This document shows positions 1-6,563 of a stretch of DNA of 12,307 nucleotides, piece by piece. The notes beneath the pieces were generated by a model. That model was not told the DNA's origin. It did no database searches and worked only from the letters and a program-made list of their open reading frames with translations. The position numbers were made by a program, and so were the translations under genes. The DNA lies in NCBI GenBank assembly GCA_002409725.1, contig DHOI01000011.1, positions 460 to 12,766 on the forward strand, written 5' to 3'. The stretch's first letter is position 1; the number at the start of each line of letters is the position of its first letter. The stretch comes from Christensenella sp. UBA5394 (lineage in GTDB: Bacteria; Bacillota; Clostridia; Christensenellales; CAG-138).

Positions 1-2
1 GC

Positions 3-29
3 AAGCGAGGCCGGATTCTGGCCTCGCTT
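3..29 (-). terminator. Hairpin downstream of the sugar permease, probable terminator
   Basis: Perfect 10-bp inverted repeat (AAGCGAGGCC at 3-12, GGCCTCGCTT at 20-29) with a 7-nt loop, lying 40 bp past the stop of the minus-strand permease, the last gene of its operon. The position and stem fit a Rho-independent terminator. The U-tract that should follow on the minus strand would lie before base 1, so it cannot be checked here. Confidence 0.55.
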
Positions 30-68
30 ATCTGCAGCGCTGGTTTATTTATGCATGCAAAGAATCTT

Positions 69-1181
69 TTATTGTGCGGTAATTTGCCGCCGCCGGCGCA
101 TGGTCTGAAACCGCTCCTTGATCACCGGGCCCACGGTCTGGATAAAGATCACCGCGATGAGCACCAGGCCCTGGAAGGTATCCTGGATATCCGTGCTGAG
201 GGAGGGGATGCTCACGATGATGAAGTTGATGGTGGTATAGGAGAGGGCGCCGAAAAACACGCCCAACAGGTTGCCGCGACCGCCCGCCATGTTCACGCCG
301 CCCAGCACCACCGCCGCGATGGCATACATCTCATAGCTTTTGCCCGAGGAGGCCGGGGTCACGTTGCCGATCTTGCAGGCCTGTACGAAGCTGGCAAAGC
401 CCACTAAGATACCGGTTAATACGAACACCGAAACCTTCACGTTCTGCACGTTCACGCCCACCAGATGGGTGGTCTTTTCATTGCTGCCCACGGCATAAAC
501 GCTTTTGCCGTATTTGGTGCTCTTGGATACGATCACCATTACGATCAGCAGGACCACGAACAGGAAGGTGATATAGGGCAGTTTGAGGCCGAACAGGTCG
601 AGGCTGCCGGTGCCGAATTTCATGCGTAAGAAATCATAGGTGCTGTTTTCGCTGATCATGGAAAACTGGCTGGAATTGGAGCCCGTGATAGCCGGATCAA
701 TGGCCCGTACCAGGGAAAGGGTGAGCGAGCGGTAGATCAACATGGTACCCAGCGTCATGATGAAGGGGGGCATTTTCGCGTAACCCACCATGGCCCCGTT
801 GATGAAGCCGCAAACCATGCCCGAGGCGATGGCCACCAGCAGCATCACCAGGATGTTGTTGGTCAAATTAAAGGCCATGATGGTGGCCCCGGTGCACAAC
901 ACCAGGGCAGAGCCTACGGAAAGGTCGATCTGGCCGGTGATGATGACCATGGCCATGCCCAGGGCGATGGTGCCTACGATCACCGTATTCTGACTGGAAA
1001 GGATGGCCGCCACATGGCTCCATTTAAAAGCGTTGCCGTTTGCGCGCAGGGTAAGCGCATATACGACGAGGATGATCAAAAACACGAAGACAAAGCTGTA
1101 GTTCGACCAAGCGCTGGCCAGCAGCTTGAGGCCGCCCTTGTTATCCTTTGCATCCGTTGCGATTGTGTTGGGTGTATTCAT
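69..1181 (-). CDS. Sugar ABC transporter permease (BPD_transp_2, MglC/RbsC type)
   Basis: 370-residue inner-membrane permease forming the sugar channel of a CUT2-type importer. After a soluble N-terminus of about 28 residues the protein is almost wholly hydrophobic, with about 8 to 10 membrane segments. The family signature GMAMVIITGQIDLSVGS is at residues 75-91 (Q where a second G is usual), followed by a GFINGAMVGYAKMPPF stretch near 125-140 and a Gly-rich GGVNMAGGRGN loop near the C-terminal third. Length is slightly above the usual 320-350 because of the N-terminal extension. The start shares ATGA with the ATPase stop and has GGAGG 10 bases upstream, so the two are translationally coupled. 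It is the last gene of the operon, with a hairpin after it. MglC (galactose) resemblance is only a family match; the transported sugar is unknown. Confidence 0.92.
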   Translation of the reverse strand: MNTPNTIATDAKDNKGGLKLLASAWSNYSFVFVFLIILVVYALTLRANGNAFKWSHVAAILSSQNTVIVGTIALGMAMVIITGQIDLSVGSALVLCTGATIMAFNLTNNILVMLLVAIASGMVCGFINGAMVGYAKMPPFIMTLGTMLIYRSLTLSLVRAIDPAITGSNSSQFSMISENSTYDFLRMKFGTGSLDLFGLKLPYITFLFVVLLIVMVIVSKSTKYGKSVYAVGSNEKTTHLVGVNVQNVKVSVFVLTGILVGFASFVQACKIGNVTPASSGKSYEMYAIAAVVLGGVNMAGGRGNLLGVFFGALSYTTINFIIVSIPSLSTDIQDTFQGLVLIAVIFIQTVGPVIKERFQTMRRRRQITAQ

Positions 1182-2677
1182 TGATTTACCGCCTCCGCCG
1201 TATTGATTGCATTCGTGGAATAAAGCATAACGGTATGCTCGTCGATTTCGTCATGGGTGAATATCCTGGCCACCCGGCCCTCGTAAAACACCACGCAGCG
1301 GTCGGATACCTTCTTGATCTCGGGTATCTCCAATGTGTTGATGAGCACCGTTTTCCCCTGAGCCGCGAATTCCAAGATTAGCTTGTAGATCTCCAGCTTG
1401 GCGCCCACGTCCACCCCCTGGGTGGGGTTGTCAAACAGCAGTACATCCGCGCCGATATCCAGCCAGCGGGCCAGGAAAACTTTTTGCTGGTTGCCGCCCG
1501 ATAGGGAATGGATGGGGTCCCTGGGATCTTCCGCCTTAATGTGGAGCATATTTTGCAGCTTTTTATATTTATCCAGCTCCTCTGCGGGCACGATGAAGGG
1601 CCGCCTGCGCGAAAGCGTGTGCTCTGCAATGTATACGTTTTCCAAGATGTTCATATCCGGAATCACGGAGTTTTCTTTGCGGTTGGAGGGCAGCATGGCC
1701 ACGCCGCTTTTCATGAAGCTGTGGATACTACCTTCGACCCGCTTCCCAAAGACCTCCATCTGTCCGCCCTCGATGGGCAACACGCCGAACATGGTTTGCA
1801 TCACTTCGCTGGCCCCGCTGCCGGCTAGGCCCGTAAAAGCCACGATCTCGCCTTTTTTCACATCCAGGTCCACATTTTGGAAGCCCCTGCCCGTGAAGCC
1901 CCTAAGGGATAAGACGGTATCCCCCAAGGGGCGGGCAGCATAATCGTCACGATCCACATATTGGGTGCCCACCATGTCTGAGGTCACTTGATGGGGCGTA
2001 ACGTCTTTTATATAGCCCGAGGAGACATATTCACCGTTGCGCAGCACCGTATATCGATCGGAGATGTCGAAGATCTCCGGCATCTTGTGCGAGATGAATA
2101 CGAATGACGTCCCCTTATCCCTCAAGCCTTTTAAAATGTGGAAAAGGTGCTGTATCTCGTCGTTGGAAAGGGCGGTGGTGGGCTCATCCAGGATCAGCAG
2201 CTTGGCGTTAGAATACAGCGCCCGGCAAATTTCCAGCAGCTGCTTTTCGCTCACCTTCAACGAAGAGACCAGGGCCTTGGGGTCTATCATTACACCCAGC
2301 CGCTCAAAAAGCCGCCGGGTCTCTTCCACCATCGCTTTCTTATTTAAAAAGAGTCCTTTTTGCAGTTCCCGGTTAAGGAATATGTTTTCGTACACCATCA
2401 GGTCGTTGACAACATTTAGCTCCTGGTGCACAAAAGCGATACCGGCCTGCTCCATCTGCCGGATGCCGGGGTCGGGGTATGCCTTGCCGTCGAAGACGAT
2501 CTGCCCCGCATCCATGGGCACCACGCCGGTGAGGATGTTCATAAGGGTGGATTTGCCTGCGCCGTTTTCACCCAGAAGGGCGTGTATTTCGCCTGCCTCC
2601 ACTGTGAAATCCACATTGATCAATGCCTTGGCTCCGCCAAAGGACTTGGTTATGGACCGCATCTCCAAAATTGCCAT
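1178..2677 (-). CDS. Sugar ABC transporter ATP-binding protein, two ABC domains (MglA/RbsA type)
   Basis: 499-residue cytoplasmic ATPase that powers the adjacent permease; full length for the family (about 500). Domain 1: Walker A GENGAGKST at 36-44, Q-loop VHQ near 83-85, a degenerate signature (KVSEKQ, 141-146), Walker B LLILDEPT at 160-167 and switch His in ISHK near 195-198. Domain 2: degenerate Walker A (GLAGSGAS, 283-290), canonical signature LSGGNQQ at 392-398, then LLFDNPTQGVDVGAK from about 413. In that last motif the usual catalytic Glu after the Walker B Asp is Asn (codon AAC), and no switch His follows (INTLEIPE). This leaves one consensus ATP site, formed by domain 1 Walker motifs and the domain 2 signature, and one degenerate site. 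Degeneracy of domain 2 is known in this family; the Asn is an extra loss. GGAG lies 7 bases before the start. Confidence 0.93.
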   Translation of the reverse strand: MAILEMRSITKSFGGAKALINVDFTVEAGEIHALLGENGAGKSTLMNILTGVVPMDAGQIVFDGKAYPDPGIRQMEQAGIAFVHQELNVVNDLMVYENIFLNRELQKGLFLNKKAMVEETRRLFERLGVMIDPKALVSSLKVSEKQLLEICRALYSNAKLLILDEPTTALSNDEIQHLFHILKGLRDKGTSFVFISHKMPEIFDISDRYTVLRNGEYVSSGYIKDVTPHQVTSDMVGTQYVDRDDYAARPLGDTVLSLRGFTGRGFQNVDLDVKKGEIVAFTGLAGSGASEVMQTMFGVLPIEGGQMEVFGKRVEGSIHSFMKSGVAMLPSNRKENSVIPDMNILENVYIAEHTLSRRRPFIVPAEELDKYKKLQNMLHIKAEDPRDPIHSLSGGNQQKVFLARWLDIGADVLLFDNPTQGVDVGAKLEIYKLILEFAAQGKTVLINTLEIPEIKKVSDRCVVFYEGRVARIFTHDEIDEHTVMLYSTNAINTAEAVNQ

Positions 2678-2702
2678 AGCGCATCTCCAATTTAGCCGAG
2701 TT

Positions 2703-2736
2703 AAAAAGGCTGCGGGCGCGGAGCGCGTCCGCAGCC
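2703..2736 (-). terminator. Intercistronic terminator-like hairpin after the binding-protein gene
   Basis: Two 13-base arms (2708-2720 and 2724-2736) pair around a 3-base loop with one mismatch in the minus-strand RNA, followed on that strand by TTTTT (2707-2703). This is a textbook Rho-independent terminator, yet it sits 26 bp before the ATPase start inside the operon. It probably acts as a leaky terminator that lowers ATPase and permease expression relative to the binding protein. Confidence 0.75.
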
Positions 2737-2752
2737 AATGCGTTCAGGACAA

Positions 2753-2785
2753 GCGCCGCCCGTAAGGCACAAGGGCCGGCGGCGC
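2753..2785 (-). other. Second hairpin just past the binding-protein stop
   Basis: Perfect 8-bp arms GCGCCGCC (2753-2760) and GGCGGCGC (2778-2785) with a 17-base loop, starting 9 bases after the binding-protein stop. No U-tract follows directly. It could protect the 3' end of the binding-protein mRNA together with the terminator-like hairpin downstream, but GC-rich DNA makes chance pairing possible. Confidence 0.4.
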
Positions 2786-2793
2786 AGAACCGC

Positions 2794-3975
2794 TTATTTG
2801 TGGCCGGCGAAGCCTTCGTACTGGGACACGTTAGCCGCGTCTACAATCCAAACTTCTTCATACTTGCCGTCGCCAACGTTGTAGCTCCAATTGCCATCCA
2901 GGTAGTCCAGCATGTAGCCGATCACGTTCTCCATCATCTTGGGGGAGAAGTAAACGGACATCATATTATCGAAATACTTGGCGGCTGTGGCAGCCTGGGA
3001 GCCGGTGCCGTCCATCACTGCATAGAGCTCGGCCATGCCGCCGATGGCGGAAATGTTAACGTTGAGGGACTCCAGGTCCGCCTTGGTGGCATCGTCCAGA
3101 GCGTTGGCCTCAATGAGGTTGAGCATGCCGAAGGTCATCTCATCATCCATGGAGAAGATGAAGAGGTTGCCGTCGTTGGCTTTGGCCTTGGATACGATCT
3201 CGGGCAGCTTCTGCTCCAGGTAACCATAGGCGCCATCCGCGCTCCAGTTGCAAACGGTCTTATAATCGGCGGTCAAGGCGTCGATCTGCTCCTGCGTCCA
3301 GGGGGTGGCTATATGGTACTTCTCGCCGGTGTGCTTATCGGCATAGTCGATCTCGCCGCGCAGATACTGTTCGAAGCCTTCCTGCCGGCGGGTGCAAACG
3401 GTGCCGTTGTCGCCAATGAGGGTCACCAGGGTGGAGCCGGGCACCATGCCGTTCTTCTCCAGCCAGTAAGCGATACCCGCGCCGCATTGCCAGTTATCGC
3501 CGGAGGCGTTGAGGATGGCGTACTTATCCGGGCCCTCGATGATGCGGTCAAAGGAGATGAAGGGGATGTCGGCGCCGATCAGCGCTTCCTGGCCGGCTTT
3601 GGCGGAATCCTCCAGGGCGAAGAACACCACGCCCACCGCATTGCCATTGGCCAGGATGGTGTTCACCTGGTCTACCTGCTCCTCGCCGGTGGAGGCAGGC
3701 ATGTAAACGGCCTTCCACTTGCCGGCGGCGTTGATCTCGGCCACCTTCTTATCGGCATAGGTACCGGCCTGGGCCGTCCAGCCATGGTCGGGCGTGGGGC
3801 CCAGCACATAGATGGTATCGCCACCGTTGGTTTCGGCAGGCTCGGCGGCAGGGGCCGCGGGCTCTGCTGCGGGGGCCGCAGGCTCCGCTGCGGGCTCGGA
3901 CGCCGCCGGCGCGGCGCAGCCGAATACGCTCAGCGCCATCAACAGGCAGAGGATCAGCGAAATGGTCTTTTTCAT
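2794..3975 (-). CDS. Sugar-binding lipoprotein of the ABC importer (type I periplasmic-binding fold)
   Basis: 393-residue extracellular lipoprotein that captures the sugar for the downstream ATPase and permease. A lipoprotein signal peptide (MKKTISLILCLLMALSVFGC) ends at Cys20. A low-complexity EPAAPAA-repeat tether (about residues 24-50) spaces the binding domain from the membrane. The rest has galactose/ribose-binding (Peripla_BP_4, MglB-like) features: a first strand followed by PDHGWTAQAGTYADKK, a central LVTLIGDNGTVCTRRQEGF stretch, and FIFSMDDEMTFGMLNLIEA later. The start at 3975 is chosen because GGAGG (3988-3984) precedes it at normal spacing; an ATG 15 bases upstream overlaps that site and would extend the protein by MEERN without its own ribosome site. 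The genes on both sides, and a hairpin on each side, support high separate expression. Ligand unknown. Confidence 0.92.
   Translation of the reverse strand: MKKTISLILCLLMALSVFGCAAPAASEPAAEPAAPAAEPAAPAAEPAETNGGDTIYVLGPTPDHGWTAQAGTYADKKVAEINAAGKWKAVYMPASTGEEQVDQVNTILANGNAVGVVFFALEDSAKAGQEALIGADIPFISFDRIIEGPDKYAILNASGDNWQCGAGIAYWLEKNGMVPGSTLVTLIGDNGTVCTRRQEGFEQYLRGEIDYADKHTGEKYHIATPWTQEQIDALTADYKTVCNWSADGAYGYLEQKLPEIVSKAKANDGNLFIFSMDDEMTFGMLNLIEANALDDATKADLESLNVNISAIGGMAELYAVMDGTGSQAATAAKYFDNMMSVYFSPKMMENVIGYMLDYLDGNWSYNVGDGKYEEVWIVDAANVSQYEGFAGHK
3841..3900 (-). repeat. Tandem 21-bp repeat encoding the Ala/Pro/Glu tether of the sugar-binding protein
   Basis: Three consecutive copies of a roughly 21-bp unit (3841-3861, 3862-3882, 3883-3900; the first two agree at 17 of 21 bases). 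In frame they encode EPAAPAA-type heptapeptides directly after the lipidated Cys. Such tracts can change copy number by slippage, which would alter only tether length. Confidence 0.7.
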
Positions 3976-4000
3976 GTTTCTTTCCTCCATTTTCTTTTCT

Positions 4001-4025
4001 ATAACAACCGGTTGCCGGTTATTAT
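4001..4025 (-). other. Inverted repeat between the dehydrogenase and binding-protein genes
   Basis: 25-bp near-perfect palindrome: AACCGG (4006-4011), TTG spacer, CCGGTT (4015-4020), with four more pairs beyond a single mismatch (4001-4004 with 4022-4025). It covers the dehydrogenase stop codon and lies 25 bases ahead of the binding-protein start. No U-tract follows on the minus strand, so termination is unlikely. An mRNA processing or 5'-stabilising stem, or a regulator site, fits better. Confidence 0.55.
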
Positions 4026-5062
4026 CCGATTTTTACGGCCGTACCCTTCTCTGCGGATTCCAGGCAGGCGAAGACGATGCGCATGGAATGGATCACGTCC
4101 TCCGCGTCCAAGGGCGTAGGCCGGCCGGAGAGGATACCGTCGATAAAGGTATCGATCACACCGCTTTTCGCCTGCTGGGCGTCGTCGTTGGTCTGCATCT
4201 TATCCAGCTCGTAATGTACCCGTGTACCGTCTCTATAGATGATTTCCAAGGAATACTTGGGGTTCATATACAGGCGCATAACGCCCTTTTCGCAATAGAG
4301 CACCGTGGTGTTGCACTCGTCGCCATAGTGGGTCCAACTGGTGGTGACCGTGCCCGTGGCGCCGCCCTCAAAGGTCAATATCTCCACGGAATTGTCGTCC
4401 ACCTCAATGGGCCGTCCGTCTGGGAATTTTTTGTCCAAGGTCATCAGCCGGGCATAGACCTCGATGACGCTGCCGCCTACCAGATACCGCAGCAGGTCGA
4501 TCTTGTGGATGCCCAAGTCCGCCATGGAGCCAAAGGCTGCCTGGTCTTTTTTGAAAAACCAGGTGTTGGCGCTTTGGTCGATGCTCCAGCTTTCGGGCCC
4601 TTTATGGCCAAAGGTGCTTTGGAAGCTGATTACCCGGCCCAATTCGCCGACGGCCAGGAGTTCCTTGGCCTTGCGGTGGGCGAGGGTCAAACGCTGGTTC
4701 TGGCCGATGAACAGGCGCTTGCCGTTTTTGCGGGCGGCCTCCAGCATGGCCTCGCAATCCGCCATGGTGATGGCCATGGGCTTTTCGCAGAGCACATGTT
4801 TGCCCGCGTTTAGGGACTTGATTGTGGCCTCCGCGTGATAGGCGTTGGCCACGCAAACGCTCACCGCGTCGATGGTCGGATCCGCCAGCATGGCGTCCAT
4901 GCTTTCATACACCCGGCCGCCGAATTTAGCGGCCACCTCCTGGGCCCGCTCGCGTGAAAGGTCGAAGAGGCCGGCAATCTCCACATCCTGCCGCAGGGAA
5001 TACTCATAGGCGTGGCGCTGCCTAGCGATGGAGCCGCAACCAAGAATACCGACACGGATCAT
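4022..5062 (-). CDS. Gfo/Idh/MocA family NAD(P)-dependent oxidoreductase
   Basis: 346-residue cytoplasmic dehydrogenase, normal length for the family. It probably oxidises or reduces a hydroxyl of the imported sugar, sugar acid or polyol. The N-terminal Rossmann dinucleotide site is GILGCGSIA at residues 5-13, with the acidic end of strand 2 near 34 (LFDLS). The family EKP motif (Lys94) is in VLCEKPMAIT, residues 90-99. The C-terminal domain has GSMADLGIHKIDLLRYL (178-194), giving the Asp182/His186 pair typical of the catalytic centre. GAGG lies 8 bases before the ATG. It is the second gene of the minus-strand operon, between the LacI regulator and the transporter. This family covers inositol, glucose-fructose and many unassigned dehydrogenases; the motifs cannot separate them. 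The divergent isomerase gene nearby is a common partner. Confidence 0.9.
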   Translation of the reverse strand: MIRVGILGCGSIARQRHAYEYSLRQDVEIAGLFDLSRERAQEVAAKFGGRVYESMDAMLADPTIDAVSVCVANAYHAEATIKSLNAGKHVLCEKPMAITMADCEAMLEAARKNGKRLFIGQNQRLTLAHRKAKELLAVGELGRVISFQSTFGHKGPESWSIDQSANTWFFKKDQAAFGSMADLGIHKIDLLRYLVGGSVIEVYARLMTLDKKFPDGRPIEVDDNSVEILTFEGGATGTVTTSWTHYGDECNTTVLYCEKGVMRLYMNPKYSLEIIYRDGTRVHYELDKMQTNDDAQQAKSGVIDTFIDGILSGRPTPLDAEDVIHSMRIVFACLESAEKGTAVKIG

Positions 5063-5108
5063 GGCATATACCTCACTTTTCTATTTAAAAATTTAATAAT
5101 AAAAATAG

Positions 5109-5114
5109 ATTATA
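5109..5114 (-). promoter_or_regulatory. Possible -10 element in the AT-rich gap before the dehydrogenase gene
   Basis: The 96-bp gap 5063-5158 is strikingly AT-rich compared with its neighbours and holds a perfect minus-strand TATAAT. No acceptable -35 lies 16-18 bp upstream (ACAAAC at best), so an internal promoter for the dehydrogenase and transporter genes is possible, perhaps activator-dependent, but weakly supported. No copy of the LacI-type operator is visible here. Confidence 0.3.
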
Positions 5115-5158
5115 ATTTACGTTGCTTGCTTGTTTGTTTTATTAAAGAATGGCCGCCC

Positions 5159-6181
5159 TCAGACATTGGGTAAAACGGCCTTGCAGGGGGCTGTGGATTC
5201 GCGCAAGACGAGCTTGTACGCCATGGGTTCCACCTCGGGTACAGCAGGGAAGCTGGCCTTGAAGGCATGCAGCGTTTGCATACTTTTGCTCCCTATTTCA
5301 TAGCAGGGCTGGGCGATGGTGCTCAAATAGGGATGGAACATAGTCGTGTAACCCACATCGTCAAACCCCATGATGGAAACGTCCCCGGGCACGGAAAGCC
5401 CCCGGTCGGCCGCGGCCGCGACTGCGCTCAGGGCCAGGATATCGGAAATGCAGAACACCGCGCTGGGGCGCGCCTGCAAATTGAACAGCTTGTTAGCCAG
5501 CAGATAGCCGCTTTGGTAGGAATAATCCGGCGAGGCCTTTACCACATAATCCGCCACCGGCTCCAGGCCGGCCGCCCGCAGGGCATCGCAATAGCCCTCA
5601 TAGCGCAGTTTGGTGGAAATATGGGCATTGCTGGAAGAAATGGTAGCGATCTGCCGATGCCCCAGGTTGATGAGGTATTCCACCGCTTCGTAGGCCGCGC
5701 GGTAATTATCAATGGCAATATGGGGGAGGGCAACGCTTTCTGCATATTCGCAGCATTGCACGATGGGCATGTGCCGGGCGTATTCCTGGAGCCAAGTGGC
5801 GTTGTATTCGTTGGAAAGGAGAATGACCCCATCTGCCCGGTGATCCTTTACAGCGCTGGAGATCAATGCCTGTACCGCTCCCGTTTCCGACTCGTTACAG
5901 ATAAAGACGCTGTATCCCAGTATCCGGGCGGCGTCACCAATGCCCGCTAGGATGTGGGAATAATAGGGGTTGGTAAAGTTTGGCGCGACGATCATCGCCG
6001 CCATGCTTTCGTTTTTGCGCAGGTTGCGCGCCGCAAAGTTGGGCACATAGGCCAGGGATTCGATGGCCCTTTGTACCCGCTCCTCTGTGCTTGCCTTCAC
6101 CTGGTAGTTCCCGTTGAGCACACGGGAGACCGTAGCTACGGATACACCCGCTACGCGCGCCACATCTTCGATAGTTGCCAT
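5159..6181 (-). CDS. LacI-family transcriptional regulator
   Basis: 340-residue DNA-binding repressor, typical family length. The N-terminal helix-turn-helix is unmistakable (IEDVARVAGVSVATVSRVLN, residues 4-23), followed by the third helix and the hinge helix YVPNFAARNLRK (45-56). The remainder is the type I binding-protein-like sensor domain (Peripla_BP_3 type) with the IVAPNFTNPYY opening strand, DGVILLSNE, and SIMGFDDVGYTTMFHPYLSTIAQP near the C-terminus. AAGGAAG precedes the ATG by 10 bases. It is the first gene of the minus-strand operon and diverges from the sugar isomerase. Composite palindromes downstream of both divergent promoters (6214-6242, 6489-6513) are its probable operators, implying autoregulation. 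The effector is probably the transported sugar or a product of it. CcpA itself is less likely given the local pathway context. Confidence 0.93.
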   Translation of the reverse strand: MATIEDVARVAGVSVATVSRVLNGNYQVKASTEERVQRAIESLAYVPNFAARNLRKNESMAAMIVAPNFTNPYYSHILAGIGDAARILGYSVFICNESETGAVQALISSAVKDHRADGVILLSNEYNATWLQEYARHMPIVQCCEYAESVALPHIAIDNYRAAYEAVEYLINLGHRQIATISSSNAHISTKLRYEGYCDALRAAGLEPVADYVVKASPDYSYQSGYLLANKLFNLQARPSAVFCISDILALSAVAAAADRGLSVPGDVSIMGFDDVGYTTMFHPYLSTIAQPCYEIGSKSMQTLHAFKASFPAVPEVEPMAYKLVLRESTAPCKAVLPNV

Positions 6182-6213
6182 ACGTTTGTTGCTTCCTTTA
6201 ATGAGAGATCATT

Positions 6214-6242
6214 ATGTAATCGTTTTCAGAAATTGATTACAT
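6214..6242. promoter_or_regulatory. Probable LacI-type operator in front of the regulator gene
   Basis: Perfect 8-bp arms ATGTAATC (6214-6221) and GATTACAT (6235-6242) around a 13-bp spacer. The left part, ATGTAATCGTTTTCA (6214-6228), also fits the cre/LacI-family pattern WTGNAANCGNWWNCA exactly. Inverted, it matches the site at 6489-6513 and one flanking base in 21 of 26 positions. It lies just downstream of the predicted regulator promoter, where binding would repress it. Confidence 0.75.
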
Positions 6243-6257
6243 GATTGCTATAAGTGA

Positions 6258-6286
6258 AGTTTAGCAGGTACACGAAAAATTGTCAA
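6258..6286 (-). promoter_or_regulatory. Predicted sigma-A promoter of the LacI regulator gene
   Basis: On the minus strand a perfect -35 TTGACA (6286-6281) is followed 17 bp later by TAAACT (6263-6258; 4 of 6 consensus bases). Predicted transcription start is near 6251, placing the palindrome at 6214-6242 in the early transcribed region and giving a leader of about 70 nt. Confidence 0.55.
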
Positions 6287-6395
6287 TGCTTTCCCGATTT
6301 ATTTTTGTTGGCGGAGATGCTGAGCCTGCCGGGCGAATAATTAAAAACCGGAATGCAAAAATATACAGATAGGACAAGGCCTTCGATGGAATAGC

Positions 6396-6414
6396 AAAAT
6401 GCCGGCGGCATTTT
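6396..6414. other. Short inverted repeat in the divergent intergenic region
   Basis: Perfect 8-bp arms AAAATGCC (6396-6403) and GGCATTTT (6407-6414) with a 3-base loop. The plus strand continues with a T-rich run (6422-6428) after a short gap. It resembles a small bidirectional terminator but no gene ends here. It sits about 40 bp upstream of the isomerase -35, so it could also be a protein-binding site. Confidence 0.4.
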
Positions 6415-6454
6415 AAAGGGCTTTTTTTGCGGGGGTCTTTACGCCATATTGCCC

Positions 6455-6483
6455 TTGCCAAACGGGAGCATATGGGTTAAAAT
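6455..6483 (+). promoter_or_regulatory. Predicted sigma-A promoter of the sugar isomerase gene
   Basis: TTGCCA (6455-6460), a 17-bp spacer and TAAAAT (6478-6483): 5 of 6 consensus bases in each element at ideal spacing. The expected start near 6490 falls inside the palindrome at 6489-6513, so a bound repressor would block initiation. Confidence 0.7.
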
Positions 6484-6488
6484 AAATT

Positions 6489-6513
6489 GTAAATGATTTC
6501 TGAAATCGTTTAC
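6489..6513. promoter_or_regulatory. Probable LacI-type operator overlapping the isomerase transcription start
   Basis: 25-bp near-perfect palindrome centred on 6501; 11 of 12 base pairs match. The arms are GTAAATGATTTC and GAAATCGTTTAC. Each arm contains a LacI-type core around its own central YG step. It shares 21 of 26 aligned bases (including the base at 6488) with the inverted site at 6214-6242, and begins 5 bases after the -10 element. Confidence 0.8.
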
Positions 6514-6563
6514 TATAAGTCGAAGAACCTAAATAAATATGAAGGCTGGAGGAAGATCGCATC

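Noticed and set aside
2800..4119. 439-codon plus-strand open frame over the sugar-binding protein gene
   Set aside because: Antisense shadow of a clear lipoprotein gene in GC-rich DNA; no ribosome site, low-complexity Gly/Val/His composition, no family features.
3812..4813. 333-codon plus-strand open frame across the binding-protein and dehydrogenase genes
   Set aside because: Antisense to two well-supported genes, begins in the repeat-derived Ala/Gly/Ser tract, and has no recognisable domain.
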